64,000 nt of DNA from CAWIHK01 sp963835935 (GTDB taxonomy: Bacteria; Bacteroidota; Ignavibacteria; UBA10030; CAVZMI01), in NCBI GenBank assembly GCA_963835935.1, contig CAWIHK010000006.1, positions 248,001 to 312,000 of the forward strand. Direction: 5' to 3'. Positions 33,674 through 41,857 of this stretch are shown here, piece by piece. Position 1 is the first letter of the stretch; each line of letters starts with the position of its first letter. Position numbers and translations under genes: made by a program. The notes under the pieces are model-generated. The model saw only the letters and a list, made by a program, of their open reading frames with translations, made no database searches and had not been told where the DNA came from.

Positions 33674-35884
33674 TCATGAATCCAACGCCTGACGAACTTT
33701 CTCCGCCAAATCCTCTATCCGATAAGGTTTCGGTAAAAAACCGTTGGCAAGTTTTTCGAGTGTACTTGTCGGAAGTATATTGTCGGCATAACCGGACGAA
33801 ATCAAAATTTTTATCTTATCGTGTTGTGATCGTATTTTCTTTAAAACATCTTCACCGCTGCCTTTTGGCAAATTCATATCGAGTATGATCAAATCAAGCA
33901 TCGGTTTATTTTTTTCATATTGTTCGATAGCTTCTTCGCCTGAGGCAGCAATTTTGACTTTGTAACCTAGATCGGAGAGCATTGCCGTTGTTGTGCGAAG
34001 GACACTTTCTTCATCGTCGACTAATAGAATATGTTCCCGGCCGCGTTGAAGTCGAACACGTTTGCGGCTAGGGGCGAGCGTTTCCTGTTGTGCATGGAGC
34101 GGGAGAAAAATTCTGAATATTGCGCCGTGATTTTTTTTACTCTCGGCTATAATTGTACCTTTGTGAGTTTGGATGATTCCATATGCCACAGACAAACCCA
34201 GTCCGGTTCCTTTGCCTTTTTCTTTCGTCGTGAAAAAGGGTTCAAAAATTTGATCGAGAATATTCTCCTCGATTCCACCGCCGGTATCTGAAATTCTTAT
34301 TTCCACATATTTCCCGGGTTTAACTTCAACGTGTTCATCGGTAATGACGAGTTGTTGTGTGGAAATCGTTACAACTCCGCCTTCAGGCATTGCATCGCGA
34401 GCATTGATAAGAACATTCAGAAAAGCTTGTTGTAATTGTCCATCATCTCCCATTACGATTGCAGTACCGTTCATGAATTCACTCTTGATACTGATTCGCC
34501 GGTCGACGCTTCTTTCAAACAAAGTCATCGTTTCTTTCAAAACGCTTTGAATTTCAATTTTGTGCGTTTCAAAATGACTTCGTCTGGCGAAGGTTAATAA
34601 TTGGCGTGCCAGCGCTGCCCCACGGCGTGCCGCCGATTCCATAACCTCAACGTATTCGAAGAATTTATTTTTTTCTCCAATCTTTCTTTTCAACATCGAT
34701 GCTGGCCCGAGTATTGAGGAGAGGATATTATTGAAGTCGTGTGCAATACCTCCTGCGAGATTTCCAATGCTATCTATCTTTTGTGCTTGAAGTATTTGCT
34801 GTTCCAGTTTCTTTTTTTCAGTAATATCACGCAGCACTGAACGTATCATCACCGGCTTTCCGGAGGCATTGTTGATAGTCGATGAGTTGATACTGACGAC
34901 GATTGAAGAGCCGTCTTTTTTAAGAAGACGGGCTTCAATTCCCCGAATCCCTTGTTCTGTTTTAAACTGCAGATAATGATGCCTTCGTGCTTCATCGATG
35001 TCATCGGGGTGAAAGAATGAAAAAACCGACTTTCCGATAATTTCTTCTTTATTATAATTCAACATCGTTGCTTCGGTTGTATTACAATCGGTAATGATTC
35101 CTTCTTCATTTACCAAATGATACATGTCGGGGGAATGTTCATAAAGGTCGGCATAGCGCCGCTCAGATTCTCGAAGTCTCTTGAATAATTGGGCATTGTT
35201 GATAGCCACGCTAATCTGGTTCCCGAATGCCACCAGCAACTCCAATTGCTTGTTTGCGAATGCTGATGGATGTGTACTTGCTACAAAAAGAACACCCGCG
35301 ATTGATTCCTGTGTCCTGAGAATTGTTGCTGCGACAGATTCGATAGAAAGCTGCTTTGTTTTGAGTGGAAAGAGAAAATTGAAATCGATGTTTGTATTTT
35401 GTTTGTAATTCTCCTCCAAGATGTAAAGGATCGCAGGAGTTAGCACGAATGAATCATCGATAATCGGTTTGGTTGTTCCGATCACATCGGATAATTCAAA
35501 CTTATTCATATCGAATGTGTAAATCCATCCGTACTCGCCATGCAGAAGAGAGGTCACTTTTTCTAGCGCATTTCGAAAAACGTCGCGTAACTCCATCGAA
35601 TGATTTACCGCATCAGCAAGCGTGTTCAAAGCGAGTAGTTCACGGCGTTGTTCTTCAAGTTGGCGCCCATACTTTAACGTAAAAAAGACGCTTGCAAAAC
35701 CGATGATACCGATTCCAAAAATACTGATGAATTCATACCATTCAAATTTTTTTCCGCTGACTAAATAAATAGCAATGACAGTACCCATGGAAACGATGAC
35801 TGCGGTCGAAGCAACAACCTGTGATTGTTCGACGAGGCCGAGATCGGAGAAAATTTTCCGTAATGAAGTAAAAAATGTACGCAT
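33674..35884 (-). CDS. Hybrid sensor histidine kinase with GAF, PAS and receiver domains
   Basis: The 736-residue product has two membrane helices (about residues 20-65), a GAF domain (about 85-235), a PAS domain (RYADLYEHSPDMYHLVNEEG, about 242-365), and a HisKA domain with phosphorylated His in GGIAHDFNNILSSILG (about 380). A HATPase domain follows (NVLINARDAMPEGG, ISDTGGGIEE, KGKGTGLGLS) and then a receiver domain (LLVDDEES, phosphoacceptor Asp in LIILDMNLPKGSG). No separate response regulator or DNA-binding output is adjacent, so the final target is unknown. The input is probably cytosolic through GAF/PAS. Confidence 0.92.
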   Translation of the reverse strand: MRTFFTSLRKIFSDLGLVEQSQVVASTAVIVSMGTVIAIYLVSGKKFEWYEFISIFGIGIIGFASVFFTLKYGRQLEEQRRELLALNTLADAVNHSMELRDVFRNALEKVTSLLHGEYGWIYTFDMNKFELSDVIGTTKPIIDDSFVLTPAILYILEENYKQNTNIDFNFLFPLKTKQLSIESVAATILRTQESIAGVLFVASTHPSAFANKQLELLVAFGNQISVAINNAQLFKRLRESERRYADLYEHSPDMYHLVNEEGIITDCNTTEATMLNYNKEEIIGKSVFSFFHPDDIDEARRHHYLQFKTEQGIRGIEARLLKKDGSSIVVSINSSTINNASGKPVMIRSVLRDITEKKKLEQQILQAQKIDSIGNLAGGIAHDFNNILSSILGPASMLKRKIGEKNKFFEYVEVMESAARRGAALARQLLTFARRSHFETHKIEIQSVLKETMTLFERSVDRRISIKSEFMNGTAIVMGDDGQLQQAFLNVLINARDAMPEGGVVTISTQQLVITDEHVEVKPGKYVEIRISDTGGGIEENILDQIFEPFFTTKEKGKGTGLGLSVAYGIIQTHKGTIIAESKKNHGAIFRIFLPLHAQQETLAPSRKRVRLQRGREHILLVDDEESVLRTTTAMLSDLGYKVKIAASGEEAIEQYEKNKPMLDLIILDMNLPKGSGEDVLKKIRSQHDKIKILISSGYADNILPTSTLEKLANGFLPKPYRIEDLAEKVRQALDS

Positions 35885-36098
35885 AATTTATAATGTATGA
35901 AATGCAATTCAATAGTGCAATTCGATATGCCGGAAGAATCACTTGCAAACTGCTTAAAAAAGGAATATATTTTTTTGTGAGAAGGACTTCTTCGATAACA
36001 GGGAATAAAGAGCGTTCATAGGCCGAACCTTTCAAAATAACTTCGAACCAAAGTAGTTCAAGTTCTTCTTACATTAACAGAAAATAAAAGAGGGGGAA

Positions 36099-36434
36099 GT
36101 GCGAATAGAAACATTACGTCAGTATTGTCTTCGTAAAGAAAACACGTTTGAAGCATTTCCATTCGATGAAGAAACGCTTGTGTTTAAAGTGAAGGGCAAA
36201 ATGTTCGCTTTTGTGGGATTGGACGGTCATCCTCTCGCGGTAAATTTGAAATGTGATCCCGAGTTGGCTTTAGAATTAAGAGAGAAATATGAAGCAGTGC
36301 AGCCCGGTTATCACATGAATAAAAAACACTGGAATACGGTGATTCTCGATGGGACTATTCCATTGAAAGAAATTTATATGATGATAGATCATTCCTACAC
36401 TCTGGTTGTGGGTGGAAAGAAGAAAATGCAATGA
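36099..36434 (+). CDS. MmcQ/YjbR family protein
   Basis: The 111-residue product has the CyaY-like YjbR fold: TFEAFPFDEETLVFKVKGKMFAF (residues 15-37), LAVNLKCDPELALELREKY, and GYHMNKKHWNTVILDG (about 69-84). Family members are small proteins often called DNA-binding, but their role is not established. The start is GTG 36099, with AGGGGGAA just upstream. It reads away from the kinase gene. Confidence 0.85.
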   Translation: MRIETLRQYCLRKENTFEAFPFDEETLVFKVKGKMFAFVGLDGHPLAVNLKCDPELALELREKYEAVQPGYHMNKKHWNTVILDGTIPLKEIYMMIDHSYTLVVGGKKKMQ

Positions 36435-36563
36435 ATTTCTTGTCTCGTTAATATGTATTCCACTCAGTCATATTTAATTAAATATATGTTGCAGGAGTAA
36501 ATTCTTTTTGATATTTTCAGTGTGACATTAAATTTAGATTTTTAATGATTGAATCGGGATAAA

Positions 36564-37037
36564 ATGGGAAAGCAACAACAACGGTTTCTTATTCTTGCGC
36601 AAGACCATTTTTCCTCTTTGTTGCTTGCCAGAAACCTTATGCTTGGCAATTCTAAATCAAACGGGCCTATAATATCTTTCAAGCAAAAAGTCGAGCTTAC
36701 AAAAAAGATGTTTGACGAGCGCCTCATAATCCATTTCAAAGCTGAAGAAAAGATTATTTTCCCTATTGTGAAGCAATACGCCATGCATCTTGAATCTGAA
36801 ATCAATGAATTTATTGAAGATCATTACAGAATAGAAGATATTATAGAATCTCTCTCTTCGACTATTTCTATTCGAAGAAGACTTCACGACTTTGGGCAAT
36901 CGCTGGAAGCTCATATCCTTCACGAAGAGAAAGTAATCAATCAACAATTACTTGTTATCCTTCCCCCGGACATCTTCGATTCTCTCGAATTGGAGTTAAA
37001 TAATTATTATGAATCTCTGATCTCGCCTAAAAAATGA
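36564..37037 (+). CDS. Hemerythrin HHE-domain-like protein
   Basis: About 157 residues, all helical, with the expected metal ligands: DHFSSLLLARNLM (His near residue 14), HFKAEEKIIFPIV (HxxxEE, about 60), EDHYRIEDIIESL (His about 92) and LEAHILHEEKVI (HxxxE, about 120). Such four-helix proteins bind a di-iron centre and sense or carry oxygen or nitric oxide. ATG 36564 is chosen; an in-frame TTG at 36549 is the alternative. There is no fused signalling domain. Confidence 0.75.
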   Translation: MGKQQQRFLILAQDHFSSLLLARNLMLGNSKSNGPIISFKQKVELTKKMFDERLIIHFKAEEKIIFPIVKQYAMHLESEINEFIEDHYRIEDIIESLSSTISIRRRLHDFGQSLEAHILHEEKVINQQLLVILPPDIFDSLELELNNYYESLISPKK

Positions 37038-37138
37038 TAATGATGAAAATTGACCTTCATCGTTAAACAGAAGTTTTTTTGCCCGGTTTTTATCAATATG
37101 AAGGAACTATTCTTTACGCAAAATTTGGCATATTATTC

Positions 37139-37167
37139 TTGATTAAATATTGATCATTCACTATATT
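37139..37167 (+). promoter_or_regulatory. secG promoter
   Basis: TTGATT (37139-37144), a 17 bp spacer and TATATT (37162-37167), placing the start about 33 nt before the secG ATG. Confidence 0.55.
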
Positions 37168-37206
37168 ATGATATAGTATTTCAGAAAACTTAATAGCGAG
37201 GAATTA

Positions 37207-37554
37207 ATGTACAGCTTTCTAATGCTGATCGAAATTTTTATTAGTATAATTTTAATAATTGTTGTACTGATGCAATCGAGCAAAGGCGGTGGATTAGCGG
37301 GAACGCTTGGCGGCAGCAACATGGGTGCGGTTTTTGGAGTCCGGAGGACCGCAGATTTTTTAAGTAAAATAACCGCTTACCTCGCAGTTATATTTGTAGT
37401 GATTTGTCTGGCTGTGAATATGTTTTTTCTGCCGACTGCACGCAAGAGCGCAACGGACAGTGCTATCCAACGTGGAATGACACGTGAAGCTCCGCCGGCA
37501 CAACTGCCGATTGAGCAACAACCAGGTTCACCGGCCGCGACACCGAATAAATGA
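37207..37554 (+). CDS. secG: Preprotein translocase subunit SecG
   Basis: The 115-residue product has two membrane helices (residues 3-25 and 55-78) around the conserved MQSSKGGGLAGTLGGSNMGA loop and FGVRRTADFLSKITAYLA. SecG assists SecYEG protein export. A Pro/Gln-rich tail of about 35 residues extends beyond the second helix, as is common in this group. The tRNA-Lys gene follows after 36 bp. Confidence 0.94.
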   Translation: MYSFLMLIEIFISIILIIVVLMQSSKGGGLAGTLGGSNMGAVFGVRRTADFLSKITAYLAVIFVVICLAVNMFFLPTARKSATDSAIQRGMTREAPPAQLPIEQQPGSPAATPNK

Positions 37555-37590
37555 TATTGCTTCGAGCGCAGTTTTTCCGTATATTGAACT

Positions 37591-37663
37591 GCGCTCGTAG
37601 CTCAGTTGGTAGAGCAACTGACTCTTAATCAGTGGGTCGCGGGTTCGAGTCCCGCCGAGCGCA
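37591..37663 (+). tRNA. tRNA-Lys (anticodon CTT)
   Basis: A 73 nt cloverleaf: acceptor GCGCTCG/CGAGCGC, D-arm GCTC...GAGC, anticodon stem ACTGA/TCAGT with loop CTCTTAA (anticodon CTT, reads AAG), T-arm GCGGG/CCCGC with TTCGAGT, and discriminator A. CCA is not encoded. Its 3' end is echoed at 37889 and 39739, suggesting use as an integration site. Confidence 0.97.
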
Positions 37664-37668
37664 CATAT

Positions 37669-37694
37669 AGCCCAATAAGTAATTGGGCTTTTTT
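37669..37694 (+). terminator. Terminator after tRNA-Lys
   Basis: AGCCCAAT and ATTGGGCT form an 8 bp stem followed by a run of T, six bases after the tRNA. Confidence 0.85.
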
Positions 37695-37781
37695 CGTTTA
37701 TAAATCACGCCATCGTGCATAAGAAAGTCGGTGCCCGAGCGAATAGATAAAGCCATTGAAAGAGCGAGTCGATTGACCGAA

Positions 37782-37810
37782 CGCACATTAAAGCTTCTCG
37801 TGGGAGAAGC
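37782..37810. repeat. 29 bp direct repeat, left copy (putative island boundary)
   Basis: This stretch begins CGCACATTAAAGC and includes a GCTTCTC/GAGAAGC hairpin followed by eight T (terminator-like). It matches 39741-39769 at 28 of 29 positions. The first bases, CGCACAT, equal those that follow the acceptor strand of tRNA-Lys, so the repeat may derive from a tRNA 3' end with its terminator. The intervening 1.9 kb carries the protease gene and a short ORF. Confidence 0.6.
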
Positions 37811-37888
37811 ATTTTTTTTGTGGGTCGGGGGCAACGAGGCCCGCGTGAGCGGGACGAGTAGTACTAAACTTCCGAAGGAAGTTTATGT

Positions 37889-37912
37889 GTTCGAGTCCCC
37901 CCCAAGCGCACA
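37889..37912 (+). other. tRNA-Lys 3'-end-like scar
   Basis: GTTCGAGTCCC (37889-37899) and then AAGCGCACA repeat the T-arm and acceptor 3' strand of tRNA-Lys (37643-37665) with a few changes. The upstream part lacks a cloverleaf: it has AAACTTCC/GGAAGTTT and CCCGC/GCGGG hairpins. The surrounding 37695-38266 has no convincing gene. I interpret it as a degenerate att or tRNA remnant. Confidence 0.5.
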
Positions 37913-38266
37913 AAATACCTTATAAACGAAGATGTTAGGCTGGCCATACTTTCTTATAAAAATTGTAAGTAATTTGTAACATATTGGGTCTTAAAATAAT
38001 CTGATATAGTGATGCTTGATAAATGAATTAATATTATGGATGTTTGAGATAAAGATAGTGAAGCCCAAAAGATGTAACTATATATTCATGTGACCTATAC
38101 ACTTGACATTACAATCAAATTTATGCAATTTCTAAATGGCTGATCCATGGTTAGGAGAGCGTACTCGAACCTAGCTAAGCAAATACATCATCGTTCCCAA
38201 TGTCTTTTTTTTGGGCTAATCTTTTTCAAAAACATGTCGAAATAACAAATAATAAGGAATATTTGG

Positions 38267-39385
38267 ATGGCATACTCTGATAGAATTTCACTTTATCAAG
38301 AGCTTGAGCGACAAAGAGGTAAGCCTCTTATTTGTTATTTTACAAGTTTGCGAAATGGTGCCGCTGGTCAGATGGCTTCCGATGTTATTCCAGAATTTAT
38401 CAAACAATTAAAAGAAATTCCATCAGACAAAGACTCCCTTGATATTCTAATTGTGAGTAATGGTGGAGATCCTACAGTGTCATGGCGTATCATGAGCCTT
38501 GCGAGGGAAAAATTCAAATATGTCGAGGTGTTATTACCATATACAGCTTTCAGTGCAGCTACACTTCTTGCATTAGGAGCGAATACAATAGTGATGCATC
38601 CGTTCTCAAATCTTGGTCCTGTCGACCCGCAATTAGTAGGAGCACGTAAAATCCCAGGTCAGGGAGGACAGCCTGATAGAACAGAAAATTTTCAATTTGG
38701 ATCAGAGGATATTAGAAATTATCTAGATTTTGTTAAAACTGATGTTGGGATTTCAGATCAGGAACAATTACAAAAATCGTTCGAACTTCTGTGCAAAGAT
38801 ATTGGTTCTATACCTATAGGAATTGCGAAAAGGAGTTCCCAACTTGGATTAATGATGGGGGAACAACTTCTAAAATTGCACATGAAAGATGATAATAAAG
38901 TTAAAGCAATTGCAGAAGCATTAAATAAATCTTTCTATCATCATGGATATCCATTAAGTAGAAGTGAGGCAAAAAGAATAGGTCTACCAATTGAAATACC
39001 TGAAGGTAAAATAGAAGATTTAATGTGGGATATTTGGAAGGATATGGAAACAGAATTCAAATGTTGTATCCCATTTAATCCATTAGAAATAGTAATGAAT
39101 GACCCTGCGCTTGCGGCAGTGATCGGTAAGGTTCCGCAAGTACAGATTCCACTTAATTTACCAACACAAGTATTACAACAAATGCTGAATCAAATTCTTA
39201 ACAGCATCCAAGTTGTACCCATTGATCCTGTTGATTATGAACTAAGCTTTGCAACTGTGGAGAGCATAAGATGCCGTAGTGAACATAAAACAAAAGGAAA
39301 AATCAATGCCATCCGGCTACCAGACATGAACATCGCTATCAATCTTTTAAAACTTTCAGAAAATTGGATATACACGAAGAATTAA
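38267..39385 (+). CDS. SDH_sah/ClpP-like serine protease
   Basis: The 372-residue product resembles the serine dehydrogenase proteinase (SDH_sah) branch of the ClpP/crotonase fold: ILIVSNGGDPTVSWRIMSLA (about residues 59-78), then the nucleophile Ser in LPYTAFSAATLLALGANTIV (about 94-113) and a following MHPFSNLGPVDPQ strand. There is no signal peptide or membrane helix, so it is cytosolic. Base composition is more AT-rich than its neighbours. It lies between 29 bp direct repeats next to tRNA-Lys and partners a short ORF; a role in an accessory or defence-like function is inference. AAGGA precedes the ATG. Confidence 0.75.
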   Translation: MAYSDRISLYQELERQRGKPLICYFTSLRNGAAGQMASDVIPEFIKQLKEIPSDKDSLDILIVSNGGDPTVSWRIMSLAREKFKYVEVLLPYTAFSAATLLALGANTIVMHPFSNLGPVDPQLVGARKIPGQGGQPDRTENFQFGSEDIRNYLDFVKTDVGISDQEQLQKSFELLCKDIGSIPIGIAKRSSQLGLMMGEQLLKLHMKDDNKVKAIAEALNKSFYHHGYPLSRSEAKRIGLPIEIPEGKIEDLMWDIWKDMETEFKCCIPFNPLEIVMNDPALAAVIGKVPQVQIPLNLPTQVLQQMLNQILNSIQVVPIDPVDYELSFATVESIRCRSEHKTKGKINAIRLPDMNIAINLLKLSENWIYTKN

Positions 39386-39414
39386 TCAGAATCAAAACTG
39401 GAAGGAGCATGCAT

Positions 39415-39621
39415 ATGAACGAGACAATTTATAATTCGAATGCTGAAGAAGGATTATTGAGGTCTGTTGGTCCTCACACGATTTATTCTTCAGACAAATC
39501 AATATCTGGCGTGAAAATATTGAGACAATATATCTTTGGAGAAACTAACATTTATGAAACTTCAAAAGTAATTGAGACAACGCCCATAGATAATAATAGC
39601 ATAACAGAAAAGTCTGAGTAG
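39415..39621 (+). CDS. Small hypothetical protein beside the protease
   Basis: About 68 residues, hydrophilic, rich in Ser, Glu, Ile and Asn, with no membrane segment or known motif. AAGGAG at 39402-39406 gives good spacing to ATG 39415 (an ATG at 39409 is too close). It starts 29 bp after the protease stop, so the two are likely co-translated. It may be a substrate, inhibitor or cofactor of the protease, but the sequence does not say. Confidence 0.5.
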   Translation: MNETIYNSNAEEGLLRSVGPHTIYSSDKSISGVKILRQYIFGETNIYETSKVIETTPIDNNSITEKSE

Positions 39622-39740
39622 GAGACACTAAAGACGTGCTGTCTCTTCGAATATTAGGATCAATAATTTCGTTTTTTATATATGGAACAAAATCAAAACA
39701 ACCACGTCCAATGAATTAGACCATGCTCTAGTACCTTGAG

Positions 39741-39769
39741 CGCACATTAAAGCTTCTCGTCGGAGAAGC
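39741..39769. repeat. 29 bp direct repeat, right copy (putative island boundary)
   Basis: This matches 37782-37810 with one change (C39761 against G37802). It is preceded by GAG, so the string GAGCGCACAT equals the end of tRNA-Lys plus flank (37657-37666). The AAGCTTCTC/GAGAAGCTT stem (39750-39771) followed by T also works as a terminator. The surrounding gap, 39622-39890, holds no gene. Confidence 0.6.
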
Positions 39770-39890
39770 TTTTTTCGTTTAGTAAGAGAGATTCGCATCT
39801 ATAACGCTGGTAATCGAACTTGAAAAGAGATCGAATACATTCACATTGAAATATTTCATCCCATTGTCATTCCTAACATGTCCTATTCTC

Positions 39891-39919
39891 TTGACAATCC
39901 ATCGCATTTATACTATATT
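39891..39919 (+). promoter_or_regulatory. Promoter for the C40 peptidase unit
   Basis: TTGACA (39891-39896), a 17 bp spacer and TATATT (39914-39919). The expected start is about 35 nt before ATG 39961. Confidence 0.65.
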
Positions 39920-39960
39920 TTTGAAGGATTATTGAAGTAGATTCTTAAACCGGTCTCCCG

Positions 39961-40098
39961 ATGACTAAAAATATCGTTGAAATACTCGATGAATATCAAA
40001 AATCTCAGAGTATTGACGGGAGGTTGGTTGTGTACGATTATAGTATCGAGGAGAGCGACGGAAGCTTCATCATCGATTTTTATACGTCGTTACTATGA
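39961..40098 (+). pseudogene. Possible detached N-terminus of the C40 peptidase
   Basis: A 45-codon frame begins MTKNIVEILDEYQKSQSIDG and ends IIDFYTSLL, overlapping the next start as ATGA at 40095-40098. It sits just after the promoter and has no independent identity. It reads like the lead-in of the downstream protein with a one-base shift. Either an indel separated it from the peptidase, or the two are translationally coupled; I favour the first. Confidence 0.45.
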
Positions 40099-41018
40099 TT
40101 GCACGAGGAGTGGAAGATTTGTTTGCAACTCTTCGTGTATCATTGAGAGACAGATCGGAATTAAGAATTCATTTGTTGCCGGATTCATCGGTTGGTGTAA
40201 ATGCATTTGGACTTGGAGTTGCTGGTGTTGCTTCGATTTATAAATCAGCGAGTTTCAGAGTCGAGCAGGTGAGCCAATTATTAATCGGGGAATCGTTCGA
40301 CATCATGCAGCAAAAAGATCAATGGCTCCGGATACATACTCATGCTGATAATTATTTAGGCTGGATTCATTCTACACAAACTCAAGTCTTGAATGAAAAT
40401 GAATTCAAGAAATGGCAGGAGAAGCCAACGGTTACAATAAACGCAATTGATACTCAAATATTCGAGAAGCCGGATAAAGATTCGCGAGTGGTTCGGACAG
40501 CGCCATTCGATTCGCGGCTTCCATTGCTGGATTGGAAGGATGGCTGGACCAGCATTCTACTTCCGGATAAACGCAAAGGCTGGATTCAATCGAAAAATCT
40601 CCAGCGAGTGGAAAAAAGAACAACAAGCGGTGATGATCTCGTTGAATGCGCGGAACGTTTTCTTGGGGCTCCATATCAATGGGGAGGACGTTCGCCGAGA
40701 GGTTTCGATTGCTCCGGGTTTGTCCAGGTAATTTTCAATGCTCATGGTATTAAAATTCCTCGCGATGCGAGTCAGCAATATCAAATAGGCGAGGATGCAG
40801 GTTCAGACGTGGCGAAGTTGCGAAAAGGAGATATTCTTTTCTTCAGTGAAGATGGAAAAAATGCGACACATGTTGGAATTTATATTGGAAAAAAATCATT
40901 TATTCACGCGCAAGGATTTGTACGCCATAATAGTTTCGAGCAGCGGTCTTCTGTTTTCAGCCGGCGCTTGCAGGAACAATTTATTGGTGCAAAACGGATA
41001 TTAGTTGTTCAACATTAA
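40095..41018 (+). CDS. C40 family (NlpC/P60) peptidase with SH3 domains
   Basis: The 307-residue product has two bacterial SH3-like repeats (about residues 50-100, QVSQLLIGESFDIMQQKDQW, and 110-170) and a C-terminal NlpC/P60 domain. The catalytic Cys is in RSPRGFDCSGFVQVIF (about residue 208), the His in ATHVGIYIGKKSFIHAQG. Family members cut stem peptides in cell-wall turnover. No signal peptide is visible. ATG 40095 lacks a ribosome site and overlaps the preceding 45-codon frame, so the true gene may begin at 39961. The HNH gene follows after 8 bp. Confidence 0.82.
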   Translation: MIARGVEDLFATLRVSLRDRSELRIHLLPDSSVGVNAFGLGVAGVASIYKSASFRVEQVSQLLIGESFDIMQQKDQWLRIHTHADNYLGWIHSTQTQVLNENEFKKWQEKPTVTINAIDTQIFEKPDKDSRVVRTAPFDSRLPLLDWKDGWTSILLPDKRKGWIQSKNLQRVEKRTTSGDDLVECAERFLGAPYQWGGRSPRGFDCSGFVQVIFNAHGIKIPRDASQQYQIGEDAGSDVAKLRKGDILFFSEDGKNATHVGIYIGKKSFIHAQGFVRHNSFEQRSSVFSRRLQEQFIGAKRILVVQH

Positions 41019-41026
41019 CGGTTTGG

Positions 41027-41599
41027 ATGATTGCAACCAGAAAAGGAGGGAAAGTCTTCAGCGCGATTTTTGAGAAAAGACACACAAACGGCAGGCTCAA
41101 TGCCAAAGTATTGGTGCTTAACCAAAACTACGAACCAATGAGCGTGTGTAACGTACGCAAGGCGATTATTATGCTGTACCTCGGTAAAGCGGAAATCATC
41201 GAAGAGTATCTGGATAAACGCGTTCGCTCAATATCGGCTACATTTCCGTTTCCAAGCATTGTACGCCTCGGCGTGTATGTGCATGTTCCATATAAAAAGA
41301 TTATTCTTTCACGAAAAAATATTTTGCGCCGTGATAACCACCGATGTCAGTATTGTGGACGTTCCGATTTACCACTGACAATCGATCATGTAAATCCAAA
41401 ATCGAAAGGTGGAACGGATTCATGGGAGAATATGGTTTGTGCATGTGTGAAGTGCAATAATAAAAAAGGTGATCGACTTCCACATGAAGTAGATATGAAC
41501 CTTCGTCGGCAACCATTCAAACCGAACCATGTCACTTTCATCAGGCATTATGTCGGCCAGGTTGACGAACGATGGAAACCGTATCTCTTCATGAACTAG
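41027..41599 (+). CDS. HNH endonuclease domain protein
   Basis: The 190-residue product has the HNH fold near residues 100-150: ILRRDNHRCQYCGRSDLPLT, then IDHVNPKSKGGTDSWENMVC and ACVKCNNKKGDRLP. Two CxxC pairs bind zinc, and the His of IDHV is the catalytic base. The N-terminal half (VLVLNQNYEPMSVCNVRKAI) is typical of the widely conserved chromosomal HNH family of Bacteroidota and Chlorobi, which is not part of a restriction system. A terminator at 41702 closes the unit. Confidence 0.88.
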   Translation: MIATRKGGKVFSAIFEKRHTNGRLNAKVLVLNQNYEPMSVCNVRKAIIMLYLGKAEIIEEYLDKRVRSISATFPFPSIVRLGVYVHVPYKKIILSRKNILRRDNHRCQYCGRSDLPLTIDHVNPKSKGGTDSWENMVCACVKCNNKKGDRLPHEVDMNLRRQPFKPNHVTFIRHYVGQVDERWKPYLFMN

Positions 41600-41701
41600 A
41601 AAAAGTGATGGATCAACACTTGCTCGTTCTCGTCCAAGAATTTTAACTCTGCGAAAGGTCATCTTGGACCATTTGAAGTTTACAGGTAAACATACTGACT
41701 C

Positions 41702-41740
41702 GGTGCCCCCAAGTGCGAGTGTAAGTGGGCACCTTTTTTA
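41702..41740 (+). terminator. Terminator after the HNH gene
   Basis: GGTGCCC (41702-41708) and GGGCACC (41727-41733) pair, followed by seven T. Confidence 0.85.
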
Positions 41741-41857
41741 TAATTATGAATTGCGAATGACGAATGGCGATTTTTTTATTTTAAAACCGAAGAATGAATT
41801 GTTGTGATCGAGTGAAAATGTAAATTATTATTATGAAAGAGAAATAGAATTATCAGT

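Noticed and set aside
37731..37925. 64-codon frame after tRNA-Lys
   Set aside because: It spans hairpins and the tRNA-like scar; the translation is a by-product of repeat sequence.
39977..40243. 88-codon frame before the C40 peptidase
   Set aside because: Cys/Trp-rich shadow frame with no ribosome site; the overlapping peptidase frame is clearly coding.
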